This document shows, piece after piece, positions 11,392 to 23,722 of a stretch of DNA of 64,000 bases. The stretch covers positions 248,001 through 312,000 of the forward strand of contig JAGMUV010000013.1 of NCBI GenBank assembly GCA_020744425.1, read 5' to 3'. The stretch is from Dactylonectria macrodidyma. Lineage: Eukaryota > Ascomycota > Sordariomycetes > Hypocreales > Nectriaceae. The notes under the pieces were generated by a model, which saw nothing but the letters and a program-made list of their open reading frames with translations, made no database searches and was not told the origin of the DNA. The translations under genes were made by a program, and so were the position numbers. Each line of letters starts with the position of its first letter. Position 1 is the first letter of the stretch.

Positions 11392-11771
11392 CTTTTTGGT
11401 TCTAGGAGACAAGTTGACTCGGAGTAATCCGTGATCTGTGATGCAGCGTGGAGAAGTGCATCAAATAGGCGGAAAAGTGGCAGCTACCCTGAAGGCCCAT
11501 CATCGAACGACCCATTACTCCGTAGGTGTGCCGCTATTCCGCGTCAGGTATAAATAGACCGAGGCTAAGGCGTAGATGGATCGTTAGCCCGCTTTGCTTG
11601 GAGGGGAATGCGAGCGGAGCTCCGGCTGAATAATCTCAGCTCAATTGCAGGACCTCCGCCGGAGGGCCTTGAGGTCACATCCTTGGTGAGCTATTATCCG
11701 AAAAGGTTTCTACATACCAAGTCTACTCATCATACTCCATCGCAGACTCTTTATGATCATCGCGCTTCACA
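11392..11771. promoter_or_regulatory. Divergent SDR/hydrolase promoter with CGGAG palindromes
   Basis: The 380 bases between the two start codons carry CGGAGCTCCG at 11615-11624 (perfect 10-bp palindrome, exact copy at 16521-16530), CCTCCGCCGGAGG at 11653-11665 (inverted CTCCG/CGGAG with 1-base spacer, overlapping AGGACCTCCG at 11649-11658), plus CGGAGTAATCCG at 11420-11431. Inverted CGG triplets are the usual contact points of Zn2Cys6 dimers. Assignment to the regulator at 13038-15732 is inference. Confidence 0.6.
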
Positions 11772-12837
11772 ATGAATCCCAACGACAGATTCGAACTGCT
11801 CGAGAGCACCCCTCGGTCCAGCCTCACAGTCCTCAACATTGCGGGGTTTCACGTCTACCTGTACGGCGTGGAACAGCTCAATGCAGAACAAGCGAAAGAT
11901 ACAACGGTTCTCTTCCATATCCACGGCCGCACGAGAACATACAAAGATGCAGAAGAGATTGCACATCGCTTGCTTAGTGAGTGTCGGACTCGAGGTCCCA
12001 CGAAGAAGGGATTAGTTGTCGCCACTTTGGATAATCGGAACCACGGATCTAGAGCAGTTTGTCCACACATCTTCATTGGTGGACTTGACTAAAACTTTCT
12101 TAGATCGACGAAACTGCTATGTGAGCCGAAATCTTTCACATTCAAACTACTTGGATGCTTATAGACATCGCACAGCCAAGATTGGGAAGGTGGAAATCCT
12201 CGGCACGCGTGAGTAGCTGTGAGCCCAGAAAGCCATGATGCTGATGCTGTAGCAGACAAGACATGCTTTCCATGATGGGTACATAAACAACATAACCGGA
12301 AAATGAAGACCGAGATCAGTGGCTGACCGTAGCACAGATGGAATCGTTGCTGATGTCCAGACAATCATCACATTTCTCGAGAGCTACGTCGAAGGCCTTT
12401 TTACGCCGACAAAATTCATCGTCACGGGTGTCTCTCTTGGAGGCCATGCCACTTGGGATATTCTGGCCAGAGATGATCGCGTCAACAACGGCATTATTAT
12501 CGTTGGATCACCAAACCTAACGGACATGCTGCGAGAACGACTGGATAAGTATAAGTCAACGAGAGATGGGGCGACAGGGGCGACGGAGTGGCCAAAATCT
12601 ATCGAAAATCTCTACTTGGCTCGAGACAAGAGTCTGGAAGGGATCTCAGGCAAGGAATTTCTTATCTTGAATGGGGCGATTGATCCTCTGGTGCCGGCCA
12701 AGTTCACCTTGCCTTGGGTACAAAACTTTGGCGCCAACAACAAAGTGACTGTTTTCGAACAGGAAGATAACGGGCATTGGGTGTCGATTCAAATGATGGA
12801 GAAGATAGTGGATTGGGTGACAGATACCTTGGTTTAG
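11772..12837 (+). CDS. Alpha/beta hydrolase with three micro-exons
   Basis: Five exons restore one frame: 11772-12056, 12104-12120 (17 nt), 12176-12208 (33 nt), 12256-12278 (23 nt) and 12320-12837, giving 291 residues. The join produces an unbroken conserved stretch NRNHGSRA-IDETAI-QDWEGGNPRHA-QDMLSMM, so the gene looks intact although no long frame covers its middle. Features: oxyanion-side HIHGR, nucleophile elbow GVSLGG (Ser158), acid in GAIDPLVP and catalytic His in EDNGHW. The fold is that of esterases and prolyl-oligopeptidase-like hydrolases. Introns are 47, 55, 47 and 41 nt; the third ends in a GTAGCAG tandem acceptor, and the downstream AG gives the better protein. It would cleave an ester or lactone, fitting the nearby monooxygenase. 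No signal peptide, so probably cytosolic. Confidence 0.82.
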
Positions 12838-13037
12838 GTATGTCGAGCATCGACGAATGTCTAGGCCTCCTTGGTGTCTCTCTCAATATCTAGCGTTCCT
12901 GTCCACTTGATCGTAGGAGAAGCACCAAAGCCCTGCTGGCTGAGGGTTATTACCCACATTGCGGCTGTTGGCCGTCCCATGCTCAGAAAAGGATGAAAGC
13001 TGAGGGTCTAATAGAACTGGTCCAGAAGTTAGCTTAT

Positions 13038-15732
13038 TCAGAATTCGAGAAGATTGGGAAACTTTCGCTTACACTTCTCAATATCCAAGACTGATTCGTT
13101 GAAAAAGTCATTCTCAAACATCAAGTCGTTGGAAAAGTCCATCAACACACTAGACGAGACGCCGATTGAGCCTACAGCTGCGTCCAATCTTGAAGAGGCA
13201 TCTTGCTGTGCTAAACCCATATGGTTCATGTTAGAAGATCCTTCGACCCTTCTATTTCCATTTATCCACGGCTCTCTCAACTCTCCCCTCCCCCGTTCTT
13301 GTACTTGATCCTCTTCGTCGTCCATGTCTTGTGCCAGTATCGCTGCCATCTCCTTCCTCACCACTTCCCTGGCGAGATTTTCCAGGATGGACAGGCTTTG
13401 GCTTGACACAATGACCTTCTTCCGCAATATTTTCTGCATCCTGATAATCCTGCTAAGTCCTTGCTTGGCCTCCCATGCACGCCTGCTCAAGGGGGTGCTG
13501 CTGCCAAAGACGCTCAACACGACTCCGGCGGTGAACAGATGGACCCCGACATAGGATACAGGATGAACTTGCTGATTCTGCCGGAATATATGATGCTTGT
13601 CAATTTTCGATATTCGTAGGGCCGCGTTCCAGCAAGCGTCCACCGACTTTGTGAAAGCTTCACGAGGCAATGACGCATGAGCTTCACTCTTCAGCGCTAA
13701 GATGGGTCGATGGATCAATATCAAGGCATTGTCATATGCAAGCTGAAGCAGAAGTCCTTGTATCCCGTAGATGCTCTTCCTAATCCTCAGTCTTCGATTT
13801 CGCGTCGGAGGCGAATCTTTGAGAGGATCGTCATTCGCGGGAAGGATGACATCGTCGTCATCGTCATCGGTACTGGATATGAGTTCGTTATAGGCCGGAT
13901 ACGCCATATCGACAGAAAGACGAAGGATTGCCGGAATATCCTTGTACCAGTTTTGCAGCTTTCTTTCCAATCTCTGCACCTTTTTAAGTAATTCCTCAGG
14001 TGTCAGTTGCAACTTTGATGGCGTTGGTGATGATTCTTGGCTGTCATATTTTGACAGTAGTGAAACCCTCGCAGTGCTGGAAGGACGGTAAAGGCTGGAG
14101 ATAATATCTCCTAAGATTATGTAAATGTGCATTTTGTACGTTTGATACGTCAATAACGTGACCGGAGTGCTTGTACCGCTGAAAGGGTTCGTCAAAGAGT
14201 GTTCGTCGAGATCGTCTTCGAGCATTAGAAACGATGAGCATCCGAGCGGTGGATAGATCTTGTCTTCACACGGGACATCTGCAGCGCAATCATCATCTGA
14301 AATGAGGAGTGGAAGTCCGTAGCACATGGCAAGAAATCGATCTGAGGTGTGGACGGCCCAGAAGAGTCGCCGACGAAGCTGTTCCTTCTCAGTAGGCTCC
14401 ATGAGCTGATAGTAGGGCGAGTTCCACCGCAATTCCGACTTTTCCTTGTGCAATCCCAATGCCTGAGCAGCGCGTATTGTACAACCTGAATTTGCCCACG
14501 CCAGATTTGACTCGCCGTGATAAAGATACAGGCTGCCAAGCAGAAGGAGTAACTGCACTGCGGCAATCGTCCCGCAAGCTAATGTATCCGTGTGGCTGCT
14601 TCGAACAACGGAGAATATTTGAGAGGTCGTCTTGACGATATCAAACTCGCCCGTGTCCATAGATCCAGTGCCACAGAGAGAAGATGTTCGACAAAAGTCG
14701 ATGTGTATTTGCTTGCACTGCTTGGCGCGAGCCGAATGAACGGATGTGTATCTCCCACCAAGGACGGTCACAGTGAGTATGAGTAAGGCAAAAGTGAAAT
14801 CCTCATCAGTATTTGATAGCAGTCGAGGGTCTCTAGCGTAAAGATCCATCATGGAGCGGTAGTGGTGCAGAAAATGGCCCTCGTGTACCACGATCATAAA
14901 CCAATGGACGGTGCTAAAGTACACTGCAACAAAATAATCGGTGACTGGGCGAGGCGGCAAATGAGCTAACAGAGACACCGCAGAAGGTCTCGAGTACGTC
15001 CAGGGAAGCACAGCTCGATAGCGAGGATCAACAACCGTGCTGATGGAAGGTGAAGAATTGGTGTCTCTATCACCAGCGAGACATGACCTCGGGAATGACA
15101 CAGACGGAGACGCCCCGTTGCACTGAGGCTGGCATACAGAAGAGTTTTCCATGAGGTGTCCCGGGGTAAGGGTGAAAATCCGCGTGTTCATGCTGGACTC
15201 CTTGACCTCGCCGATGGAAACTATGTCGTCTGAATCACCATGGTGAGAACCACCAGCCTCGACTTCGGCGAGCGGAGACTGGTGGCGGTTCTGGTCCAGG
15301 CAGGTCTCATTTCTCGCAACCGGCGAGGCGTGGCAGCTATGCTGGGTGTTGGATATTCGCCGAACTTTGGCAGGGCGCTCGTCTGCTGGACGAGCGGAAG
15401 CCGGCCTTGTTGTTTGCAAGTTGCCAGCAGTTTCAGCCCTGCTGTCGAGTGCAGGCCGACTGACACACTCAGCCCCGGCCTTGACGCACACCGAGCAGGG
15501 TCGGAAGGGATCACACTGGAAGAGTTCTAAGCATGATGTCTACATGAGAAGTAACTGGACGTATTCTTACCTTGGACTTTTGCTTGCGACACCGGATGCA
15601 TGCCCGAACAATTTGCCGTGTGGTAGCCGACGTATCCTGCAGCTGCTCTAGGGAATGGCGTGTTGGCGATTGCCGGGGTATGGCCTCAGGTGGTTGAGGG
15701 TCTAGCACGACGTTGATGGTTGACATATCCAT
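13038..15732 (-). CDS. Zn2Cys6 transcription factor with fungal-specific MHR domain
   Basis: Two exons (15571-15732 and 13038-15515) encode about 879 residues. The zinc cluster spans the intron: Cys45, Cys48, Cys55, Cys61, Cys64 and Cys71, exactly CX2CX6CX5CX2CX6C, seen as CIRCRKQKSK then CDPFRPCSVC. The ATG chosen (MDMST...) is 44 residues before the cluster; a longer upstream frame lacks support. The middle domain is visible in the region around AQALGLHKEKSELRW, RRRLFWAVHTSDRFLAMCYG and ISDDDC, typical of the fungal-specific transcription-factor domain. A poly-Asp run (six Asp) lies in a linker near 13855-13875. It sits divergently from the monooxygenase gene and is the natural candidate to bind the shared CGGAG palindromes. 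Target assignment is inferred. Confidence 0.9.
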
Positions 15733-16785
15733 GGCGAAGACGGCCACTGGTTCGCGGTTTTGAGGAAATCTCAGCCGCAGTTTAATAGAAAGAATGATGG
15801 AAGACCTGGCTAAGAGGACTGATGGCGTTTTCGATGCTGAGAACCGGCTCATGTGTCCGTCCTCACATCGCAGCCCTGACTCCATCCCCTGGGCTATGGG
15901 ATGGGCCTGTATCTCAGATTGCGCTAGCTGGGGTTGTTTGCGGGGAAGATGTACTCCAGAGGGGTCATGGTAGCATTTCAAGATTGTGCAAGATGGGTTT
16001 CTGGTGCTATTACTATGAGATCCGATATTTTTTGGGCTTGCCTTGGACGATTAATGGTCCTTCTGAGGGTGAATAAGAGTAAAGCATGTTAGCTGAGACC
16101 TCGCAATCAGAACACGCAGCTTCAGGGTCAACACATTCTATCCATCGTTCTGTGGGCCCTGTACTTTAGAGAAACAGCGACGCGAACTGGCCTACATCAT
16201 GCTACACCAGAACCACCGCCAGTGTCTGCTGGACTCTTCCCTCTGCTCTCATCACTCGACTGCACCAGCGATAGCGACTTCATAGCAGACGACCATGTGG
16301 CGTCCCTAACGTGCCAGCTGAATGGCCTACTGCAGCCGAGGGAATTCATGCGTCCTGGCAAATCGGGATGTGGGCATCCGCTGTTCAAGCAGAGTGGGTA
16401 AAACGGCTCGCGTGATATGCACTGACACGAGCCGTAGTGGCTGAGTGGCTGGCCGGACCTCCGTCGAACCGAGCTTCGGACGAAGAAGCTCGGTTAATAC
16501 ACCGTGGCTTGATCTTGCGTCGGAGCTCCGGTGAGGATAGCGAGTCTTCCTCATTGCAGGCTATGAAGAATACAGCGGCGCTCCGGTCGAGATGATGAAT
16601 GAATCCTCCAAATCCTTAGGAGTTCGGGATTACACGGCGGCTTGATGAGAGGAACGAGAGCAGTAGAAGGTTATTATATGACAACATAAGAACTTGAGAT
16701 AAATGAACAAGACTCTTTGCATCCCCGCCTTGAAGCATCCCAGTGCGCTAATCTCACCGAAAAGCCCCGCTATCCATCTCACAAA
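15733..16785. promoter_or_regulatory. Divergent regulator/monooxygenase promoter with four palindromic sites
   Basis: This 1.05-kb region holds CGGACCTCCG at 16454-16463 (reverse complement of the alcohol dehydrogenase site at 29494-29503), an 11-bp inverted repeat AACCGAGCTTC/GAAGCTCGGTT at 16467-16477 and 16485-16495, CGGAGCTCCG at 16521-16530 (identical to 11615-11624) and CGGCGCTCCG at 16576-16585 (reverse complement of the transporter site at 33071-33080). All lie within 130 bases, 200-330 bases before the monooxygenase ATG. No coding region was recognised. Confidence 0.6.
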
Positions 16786-18643
16786 ATGCCATTCAACGAC
16801 TTCACCGCAGTCGACGGACACACCCTTGTCTCCAACATCCCTGGGATCGACTTCAAGCAGCCCATTTCTGCGCACGCCAAGACTGGGGCCGTCAATGGAG
16901 CAGTGCCATCTGTTGTGACGCCTCACGAGATCGACTATGCTCGGCCTATGAAGGTCATTGTCATCGGCGCCGGCATCTCCGGCATTCTCGCGTCTATCCG
17001 GCTGCCTCGACGCATTCAGAACCTCGATCTCGTCGTGTATGACAAGAACCCCGAGATTGGCGGGACATGGTTTGAGAACATTTATCCAGGGATAGCATGC
17101 GGTAAGCACACACACCATTTCTTCCCTCACTTGAAGTATCCAAATACAAATTCACATTCCAGACATTCCCGCCCATGTGTATCAAGCCTCCTTCGAGCCC
17201 AATCCAAACTGGTCTCAGTTCTACGCTTCCGGCAGCGAGATTCTGCAGTACTGGAAAGACATTGTCGCCAAGTATGACGTCCGCAAGTACATGAAACTCG
17301 GACACAAAGTCATCGAGGCTAGATTTGCCGAGTCTGAGGCAAAGTGGCACGTCAAGATCGAGAACTGCGTCACGGGCGAGGCGACGGAGGACATTGGCGA
17401 CGTCCTGTACGCCTGCATCGGAGCACTTAACGACTGGCAATGGCCAGACATCCCAGGTCTCAAGTCATTCAAGGGCAAACTCCTCCACAGTGCAGCGTGG
17501 GATTGCGACTGGGACGCTACCGGAAAGTCTGCCGCCGTCATTGGATCCGGATCCAGCGCTATTCAGATTGTCCCAGCCCTTCAGCCAAAGGTGAAGCATC
17601 TCGACAGCTACGTTCGTGGCCAAGCCTGGATTGCCCCCCCAATTGCGGAGGCCGAAGTGCGGAAGCATACGGCCACAGAGTCCAATTTCAATTTCACGAG
17701 TGAGGAGCTAGAAGAGTTCAACACGAAGCCTGACATGTTGCTGGCGTACCGGAAGAGGCTTGACAGCGAGATCCAGTCCATGACCAGAATGACGCTTCGA
17801 GGGAAGCTAGCAGATCAAGCGGCCGTCGACTTCACTAAAAGCATGAGCGCCAAACTGATCAAGAAGCCGGAGATTTTAAGCAAGATTCTGCCTTCCTTTA
17901 CGCCTGGCTGTCGGCGGATCACACCTGGCCCTGGATACCTAGAGGCCCTCGTCGAGGATAATGTCTCATTTGTTTCTGATGCTATCATTGAGATCAACGA
18001 GGAGGGCATCATCACCGCAGACGGCCAACTGCGTAAAGTCGACGCCATAATCTGCGCCACCGGATTCGACACATCCTTCACGCGTCGGTTTCCCATCTAC
18101 GGCCTTGGTGGACTAGATCTCGGGGCTAAGTGGCAAGACTACCCAGACACATACATCAGTTTGAGCACGCGAGGTGTCCCAAACTTCTTCGTCGCACACG
18201 GACCCAATTCAGGCCTTGGCGTCGGATCTCTCAGCATCGTGCTAGAGCGAACGTGCGACTACGTCTGCGCTGTCATTGCCAAGATGCAGCAAGATCGCGT
18301 GGCAACAATTCAGCCAAAACAGGCTGCGTGCGACTCTTTCCTGGCGTATTGCAAGGAATTCTTCTCCAAGACGGTCTTCACATTGCCGTGCCGCTCGTGG
18401 TACAAGCGCGGGACCATCGATGGGCCGGTTACGGCGCTGTGGCCCGGTTCGGCGCTGCACTTTGTTAAGACGCTTGAGAAGGCTCGCTTTGAGGACTACG
18501 AGTATACCTACTTGGAGAATAACAACATGGCCTGGCTTGGAAATGGGTTTACGTTGTGCGAGAATGATGTCGACTCGGACAAGTCCACGTATCTAGACCC
18601 AGACAAGATCGATTACCCATCGCTGGCTGCGCCGGTGGCTTGA
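16786..18643 (+). CDS. Baeyer-Villiger-type flavin monooxygenase
   Basis: Two exons (16786-17101 and 17163-18643) encode 598 residues. First FAD Rossmann motif GAGISG at 61-66, then GGTWFENIYPGIACDIPAH at 92-110, typical of Baeyer-Villiger enzymes; the BVMO fingerprint FKGKLLHSAAWD (about 208-219) fits FxGxxxHxxxW(P/D); second, NADPH-side motif GSGSSA at about 233-238; and GFDTSF near the C-terminal third. These enzymes insert one oxygen next to a ketone, giving an ester or lactone. The N-terminal 55 residues before the first Rossmann motif are an extension common in fungal members. The cluster context (regulator, hydrolase, two dehydrogenases, transporter) supports a ring-opening or side-chain-cleaving route. 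Substrate cannot be told. A fragment of a second copy lies just downstream. Confidence 0.9.
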
Positions 18644-18754
18644 TACATCAGAGGCCAACATTGGTGCATGTGTCTGTCGGCATCCCATTCAAGTGCTTTG
18701 AGAGTTCGCAGGCGCTGTTCAGGCAGAGGGAATCTGGGATGTGGAAGCAACATT

Positions 18755-18799
18755 TGCGCCGTCATTGCGAAGATGCAGCGGGATCGCACCGCGACCATA
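18755..18799 (+). pseudogene. Relic of a second monooxygenase copy
   Basis: Read in frame, this 45-base stretch gives CAVIAKMQRDRTATI, matching CAVIAKMQQDRVATI at 18266-18310 of the intact gene in 13 of 15 residues (about 35 of 45 bases, differences partly synonymous). Flanking sequence does not continue the match convincingly. I read it as the remains of a tandem duplicate whose other parts have been lost. Confidence 0.6.
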
Positions 18800-20493
18800 C
18801 ATTACCTGAGCAGTAAGGCCACCCTGAGCGCTGACCCAGATGCGAATGGACTGAGTTTCAATCATCATAGATACTCCGTGAGGGAGAGGAATTGTTTATC
18901 GGTGGAATTAAGAAGTATGGGGGTGACGAATTTAAACCGTATCTGAGATGCAACTCCTCTTTGCGACTACTAAACCTGAGATCCTTTGTCTGAATACCCT
19001 CTAGCCTATTAAGATTTCTCTGATTGTTTAAGCCGTCTTCCTCTCCCATCCCCAACGGTCCATAAAGGCGCCACGGCAAACAGCCTCAACTATGAGATCG
19101 CCTAAGCACTACTAGCCCCCTCGACGGAGATCAAGAAGCCTTCTTAGTCGAATCGTCCCCTGTTGAGTTTGTACCGGTAGAGTTGTTAGGCCTCGGAGTC
19201 TGCGGTTATGTTAACATCGTATCTGCGTAAGATATTGAGTTCCGTACCCCTTTTGAGACAGAGGAAGCAGGTTGAATTTGGGACCATGCTCCGATATATG
19301 CGAAGAGAATTTCCTTCTCCTTCTGCTGCTTATGCTTTGTGGGATCAAGAGCCATGATATAAGAGACTTAGTGGAGGAATTGGTTCGTAGAGGAGAAGGA
19401 GGCGATAAGACGCCCGGTGCCCGAAGGATGAGATTGTTGAAGAGATTATCGTAGTAGAAGTGGCCAATGAAGACGGCCTCGAATAGAAGCGCGGAGACGA
19501 ACAATGTAATGATGTTAAATAGTGTGATAGAGAGCCAGCTATGCAGGGTAAGGAACTGGTTGAGCCTGTGTTGACTTAATATCTTCAATCTAGTAGGTAG
19601 GAAATGATTAGTGCGAGTTGATATATGTAGCTACGACTGGTAGGTTACGACTAAGTCTACTATAATCAAAATCAAGGCGGTTGATGCTTCTAGCGAAGAC
19701 AGCTGCGTGACAGTGAAGCCAACTTTGGCATTTCCCAAAGGAGGAATTCCAAAATGGCATTCCTATAGTTGATAACTTATTTACCCATGGAGGCGCACAC
19801 TAGGGTGGAGAATCAGTTTCACTCTCCACGCACTCTGGCTAGACGTGCGTCAACGACGGCGCTCGCGAGGCATTGGTACGGAAAGGGAAAAATTGGAATA
19901 TCCGAAAGAAGACAAGTCCCATTCTGGCCTGTAAGGCGGTCGTGGGAGCCGCTGAGAACTGGACAGATGGGCGCTCAACTGATGACGTCGTAAACACGGC
20001 CGCGAACCAGAAATTGAGGCAGCCATTTGAGTTTGAGGCTGTGGCGCCGTTCGTTTTGACTGTCAGCGCAACATGCAAGGGGCGTGTTGGAATTGCCATG
20101 CTGGGCATAGTTCGTAATAGTGCGTGCCGATACAGGGGCATCAGAACCAATGGACGGGCTGTGGCAGCCAACACCTGAGTCGTCCTTGGCAAGCCTATCT
20201 CAACAAAAGCTCGTTTCCTGTAACCATGAAGTAGCAGCGTGAAAGCCTTGTTCAGGCATTCATCGTGGGGGCGGAATGAATCTGCCCCTGCATTCTCGCA
20301 GGCATTTGACACCGCTCTGGTCCCGCTAACGACAGGGAAAGAAATCCAAAACCCTTTCCATTTCTTAATCTAGTTGCGATCGTTGTCGGGGAAGGCGGTT
20401 GAGCTGCCCTGTTCTTTGTTTCTCGCTTCCATTCTCACCAAAGTGACGAGCATCGGTCCCGCAGCTCTTCGCTGTTTCCAGAATAGAGGTGCA
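18800..20493. other. Intergenic, no intact gene
   Basis: About 1.7 kb with no convincing coding region. A minus-strand open frame at 19211-19588 has a hydrophobic start (around LSITLFNIITLFVSALLFEA) but begins without ATG and has no recognisable domain; it may be a relic. A minus-strand frame at 19839-20312 is judged chance. The last few hundred bases should contain the Clr5 gene promoter. Confidence 0.4.
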
Positions 20494-22957
20494 ATGGTCT
20501 CCACAGCTGGAGGCGACCTTGCCTGGGTTTACTCCCGAAATCCTCGAGCCGCGGCACTTTCCAACGACGTTATCGATCGGTACAAGGAGCCGATACAGCA
20601 GATGTACCTGGATGAGGGCCTGAGCCGCACCGAAGTGAGGAATCGCTTGGTCACAAGGCACGACTTTGCAATATCGTACGTACACCCGCAAGACAGCGTC
20701 TTCTCACGGTCAAGTCCCTGGCAGACTTAGTACTGACGGGGCCAAGTGCAGGCCGGACCAATTCTCAAAGGCCATCAATCGGTGGGGGTTCCACAAACAA
20801 ACCCGCAAACAGCAAGGTGCACCGACTCAGTCTTCTGTTGCGTCAGTTGGCGACAACGACATATCCCAGGTTGACACTGGACCGGATCCAGCTCCTTCAT
20901 CCGCGGTTGTGGAAACTCCGACAGAACTCAGCAAGAGACCCAGGAGTACGGAGAGCACAGTCAGCTTGAAGGCCCTGGACGATCGAACTCGGGGCCCCGC
21001 GTTGCCCTTACCGGATCGTCCGCCTAAGCGATATAAGGCAGCAAGCGGCGCCGACTATGTCTTGATTCGGTCCCATTGCTACCCAGAGAATGGCACGCTA
21101 GTAAGGGAGGACGATGATGACGAATTTGATACTTCAACGGACCATCCAAGCTCAACAGAGACCCTACAACCTTTCCCGATCGCGTCCTTTCATCTCTCAA
21201 CCGAGTTGACGGGCTTCAACGGCTCGAGCACGCCTCAAGACTCCTCCGTAGAGGTCGATGAATTATGCGCCGAGTTCTTCGCTTCCTGCTACATGTTCGA
21301 AAGTGCATTTAGCTACTTCGCTAAAGTATCAATCCCGTTCAAATACAAGCCGTCCTCAACTAAGGATAGAAGGTCCAGAATGCTGGACCTGGCACGGACG
21401 GCAAAGTCGCCAAACACACGCCAGATCGCCTGTGTCATTTTGGAATCTGAGCTCAGAGCTAGTGACGATTCACTCCACCTTGGCAACGGCAGAGTTGGAA
21501 TGCTTGAGGACCGATCTGCTGGCGAGCCCATGACACCCAATGAATCATTCCTATTTCATCGGCATCTGGCTCGAATATACTCGTACAAGCATCACCATGC
21601 GAGTGAGGTACAACAGCACCTCGACAAAGCCCGGAGATTTACGGGCAGCGACGGCATGCCCAACCTTGCTCGATTACCCTACCTAGACCACTGGACACTG
21701 CACCACATCCTTGACGGCAAGGGTCGCCCCATATCGGACGAGCTTCTCGACATGCAGAGATACGATGAGTTCAACCTATCCCATGTGATATCCCCGTGCC
21801 TTAGATGGTGCAAGGAGCAACTTCAAAGGTTGCGGGACATCCGAACTGACACCCAATTTGACACGACCAGTGACTCTGGAGACATCCAAACGGCGGTAAT
21901 GGACCCGGCTTGGATGAGCCAGTGGGTGAAGCAATGGGATCCTTTGGTCATATGGGCTCACACCAGCTCAGTCTTTGCCCATCTCTGGAGGAACCTGCAA
22001 CTCAACCCGCCATCGCCATCCGATCGGCCCACATGGCTTAACGAAGGGCTCCTGCCTGGGATATCCGTGACTCACTTCTTGATGATCGTTTGCAGACTAA
22101 TTGTTTATCAGTCCCGTTTTGTTATGACTTGCTGGAGTGCTGCTGAGGGTACTCCTCTTAACAAGGAGTCTAATATCCCCGTCAGGATCGAGATATGTCT
22201 TATCGCCATCGACGATCTCATTGCACAGAGTACAGATTCACCAAGGGTGATGAAGAGACTATTTGACAAAAAATTCTGCGAGCATCATTCCTGGGCGCCG
22301 TCTACTCGACGTGAGAACACGCTCATGGCCCAGGTGCGAGCCGAGCTTCTAGACTGTCTCAATTCTACGTTAAAGGCAATAGACCGAGAGCGGTCGCCAA
22401 CGCCAACGCCCCCAACTCCTCGTATGGCCATATCGGAGACAACGGATGACCGAGAAGCTGACAGCGCCTCGTTGAGCGAGCTCTTGGACTTCTCTGCTCT
22501 CGAGGAAATGATGGCGTTATCGACGCTGAATGTCTCAGATAGCGGAAGCAAACGAAGCACTTTGATGAGTGCTGACCAGCGCTCCTCCAGCATTGCATCG
22601 GGTTCTACGATATCACTACGGGAACGTCGGCTCTATCTAAGCGTGCTGCAGGGGAATCCTGCTCTAGCGGGGGGTGTTGAATCACGGGCGTCATACTCAT
22701 CCGAAGCATCGGGCTCCAGCTCGCTCCAACGGTTCAAAGAAGCGGGGGAAGTGTGGAGAAGGCGAGGATCATGGCTACGGCGTCGATCCACATGCTCCGG
22801 GCTCGAACTGCACTCGGACTGGGATGGGGACCTGCTACTGGTGGCGGCGAGCGGTAATGAAGTGGGCTCGGAGCAAGGTATCCTGGATGCCGATGATGAC
22901 CAATCCCGCACCCGGATACTCGGATACTCGGGAGTTTGGGGAACTTGTGGAGGGTGA
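20494..22957 (+). CDS. Clr5-domain protein (large, possible transcription regulator)
   Basis: Two exons (20494-20675 and 20752-22957) encode 795 residues. The N-terminal Clr5 domain (about residues 20-80) runs from YKEPIQQMYLDEGLSRTEVR through HDFAISPDQFSKAINRWGFHK across the intron. Next come a disordered linker with basic patches, a conserved central part (ELCAEFFASCYMFESAFSYF and onward, about residues 230-330, with LYSYKHHHASEVQQHL-like helices) and a Ser-rich tail. Clr5 was named from a fission-yeast silencing factor; in filamentous fungi the domain heads many uncharacterised proteins. Nuclear function is inferred. The chosen ATG is the one nearest to the domain; an upstream in-frame ATG at 20374 would add 40 unlike residues. 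Confidence 0.8.
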
Positions 22958-23722
22958 GGTAGTAATACTAATAATTTGGGGGCTTTTATGGAGGTGTTTG
23001 GCTTAGCCGTAGGTTCTTGGTGGGCAAGGACCTATCGCTATCCTGGTGGGATCATTGCCATGATGGTAGGTGTAAGAGATGCAGAATTGTCAAAACAACT
23101 AAGTGAGGCCAAAGCAGATAATAACTATTACAAGGCTATAATTCAATTGTATTTTCACGAAGAATGAGAGCCAATTCGTACTGCAGCGTCATCTTGACCT
23201 GTTATTCACTCTTCTCCCCTTGCCCAATCAGTCCGGCAAGCCACACACATGCCGAACCACGAAACTACTACGTTTCCTCTACATCGACAATATGTGCAGC
23301 AACAAAGGCGACTCGGGCGTTCTAGATAGCCACGGCTACCTACTGTGCGGCGTACGAAACGTTGACAGGCCTTCGTTCTGACCCCAGAAGAAGAAGCCTC
23401 CGTCGCGCGGTCCTCCTGGCGAGTGAGATTGCGCAGCGGATCTCTGCCGCATGTGTAAGAAGAACTGGAATTTCGTCCAGAGCGCCTAAAAGCAATGTTC
23501 TATACTACCCTGCGTCAACTAGATGAGGGAGGCAATACTCCACGGCCTACGTGTAGTGAATTATTCTTCACATGACCTTGAACCCAATACACTAACAGGT
23601 TTCCCGAACACACACATACCCGAATCATTCGCGTACGATCTGGTGATATTATAAAGGCGACTTGTCTCGCCCAGGGATATTGTTACTACTAAACCTTCCC
23701 AGATCTCGCAACTGTACTGGTG
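22958..23722. other. Intergenic, no gene recognised
   Basis: Convergent 3' regions of the Clr5 gene and the SAM/Sec3-PH gene. Only a short open frame near 22976-23167 overlaps the Clr5 tail in another frame. No feature was recognised. Confidence 0.5.

Noticed and set aside
12057..12319. Frameshifts and stops in the middle of the hydrolase gene suggesting a pseudogene
   Set aside because: All are removed by four good GT-AG introns that restore conserved residues.
13054..13991. Several plus-strand frames opposite the regulator gene
   Set aside because: Shadows of the minus-strand coding sequence.
19211..19588. Minus-strand hydrophobic frame of 125 codons as a membrane-protein gene
   Set aside because: No ATG at its start, no family resemblance, no flanking exons; could at most be a relic.
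19839..20312. Minus-strand frame of 157 codons
   Set aside because: No domain or codon pattern; overlaps open frames on the other strand.
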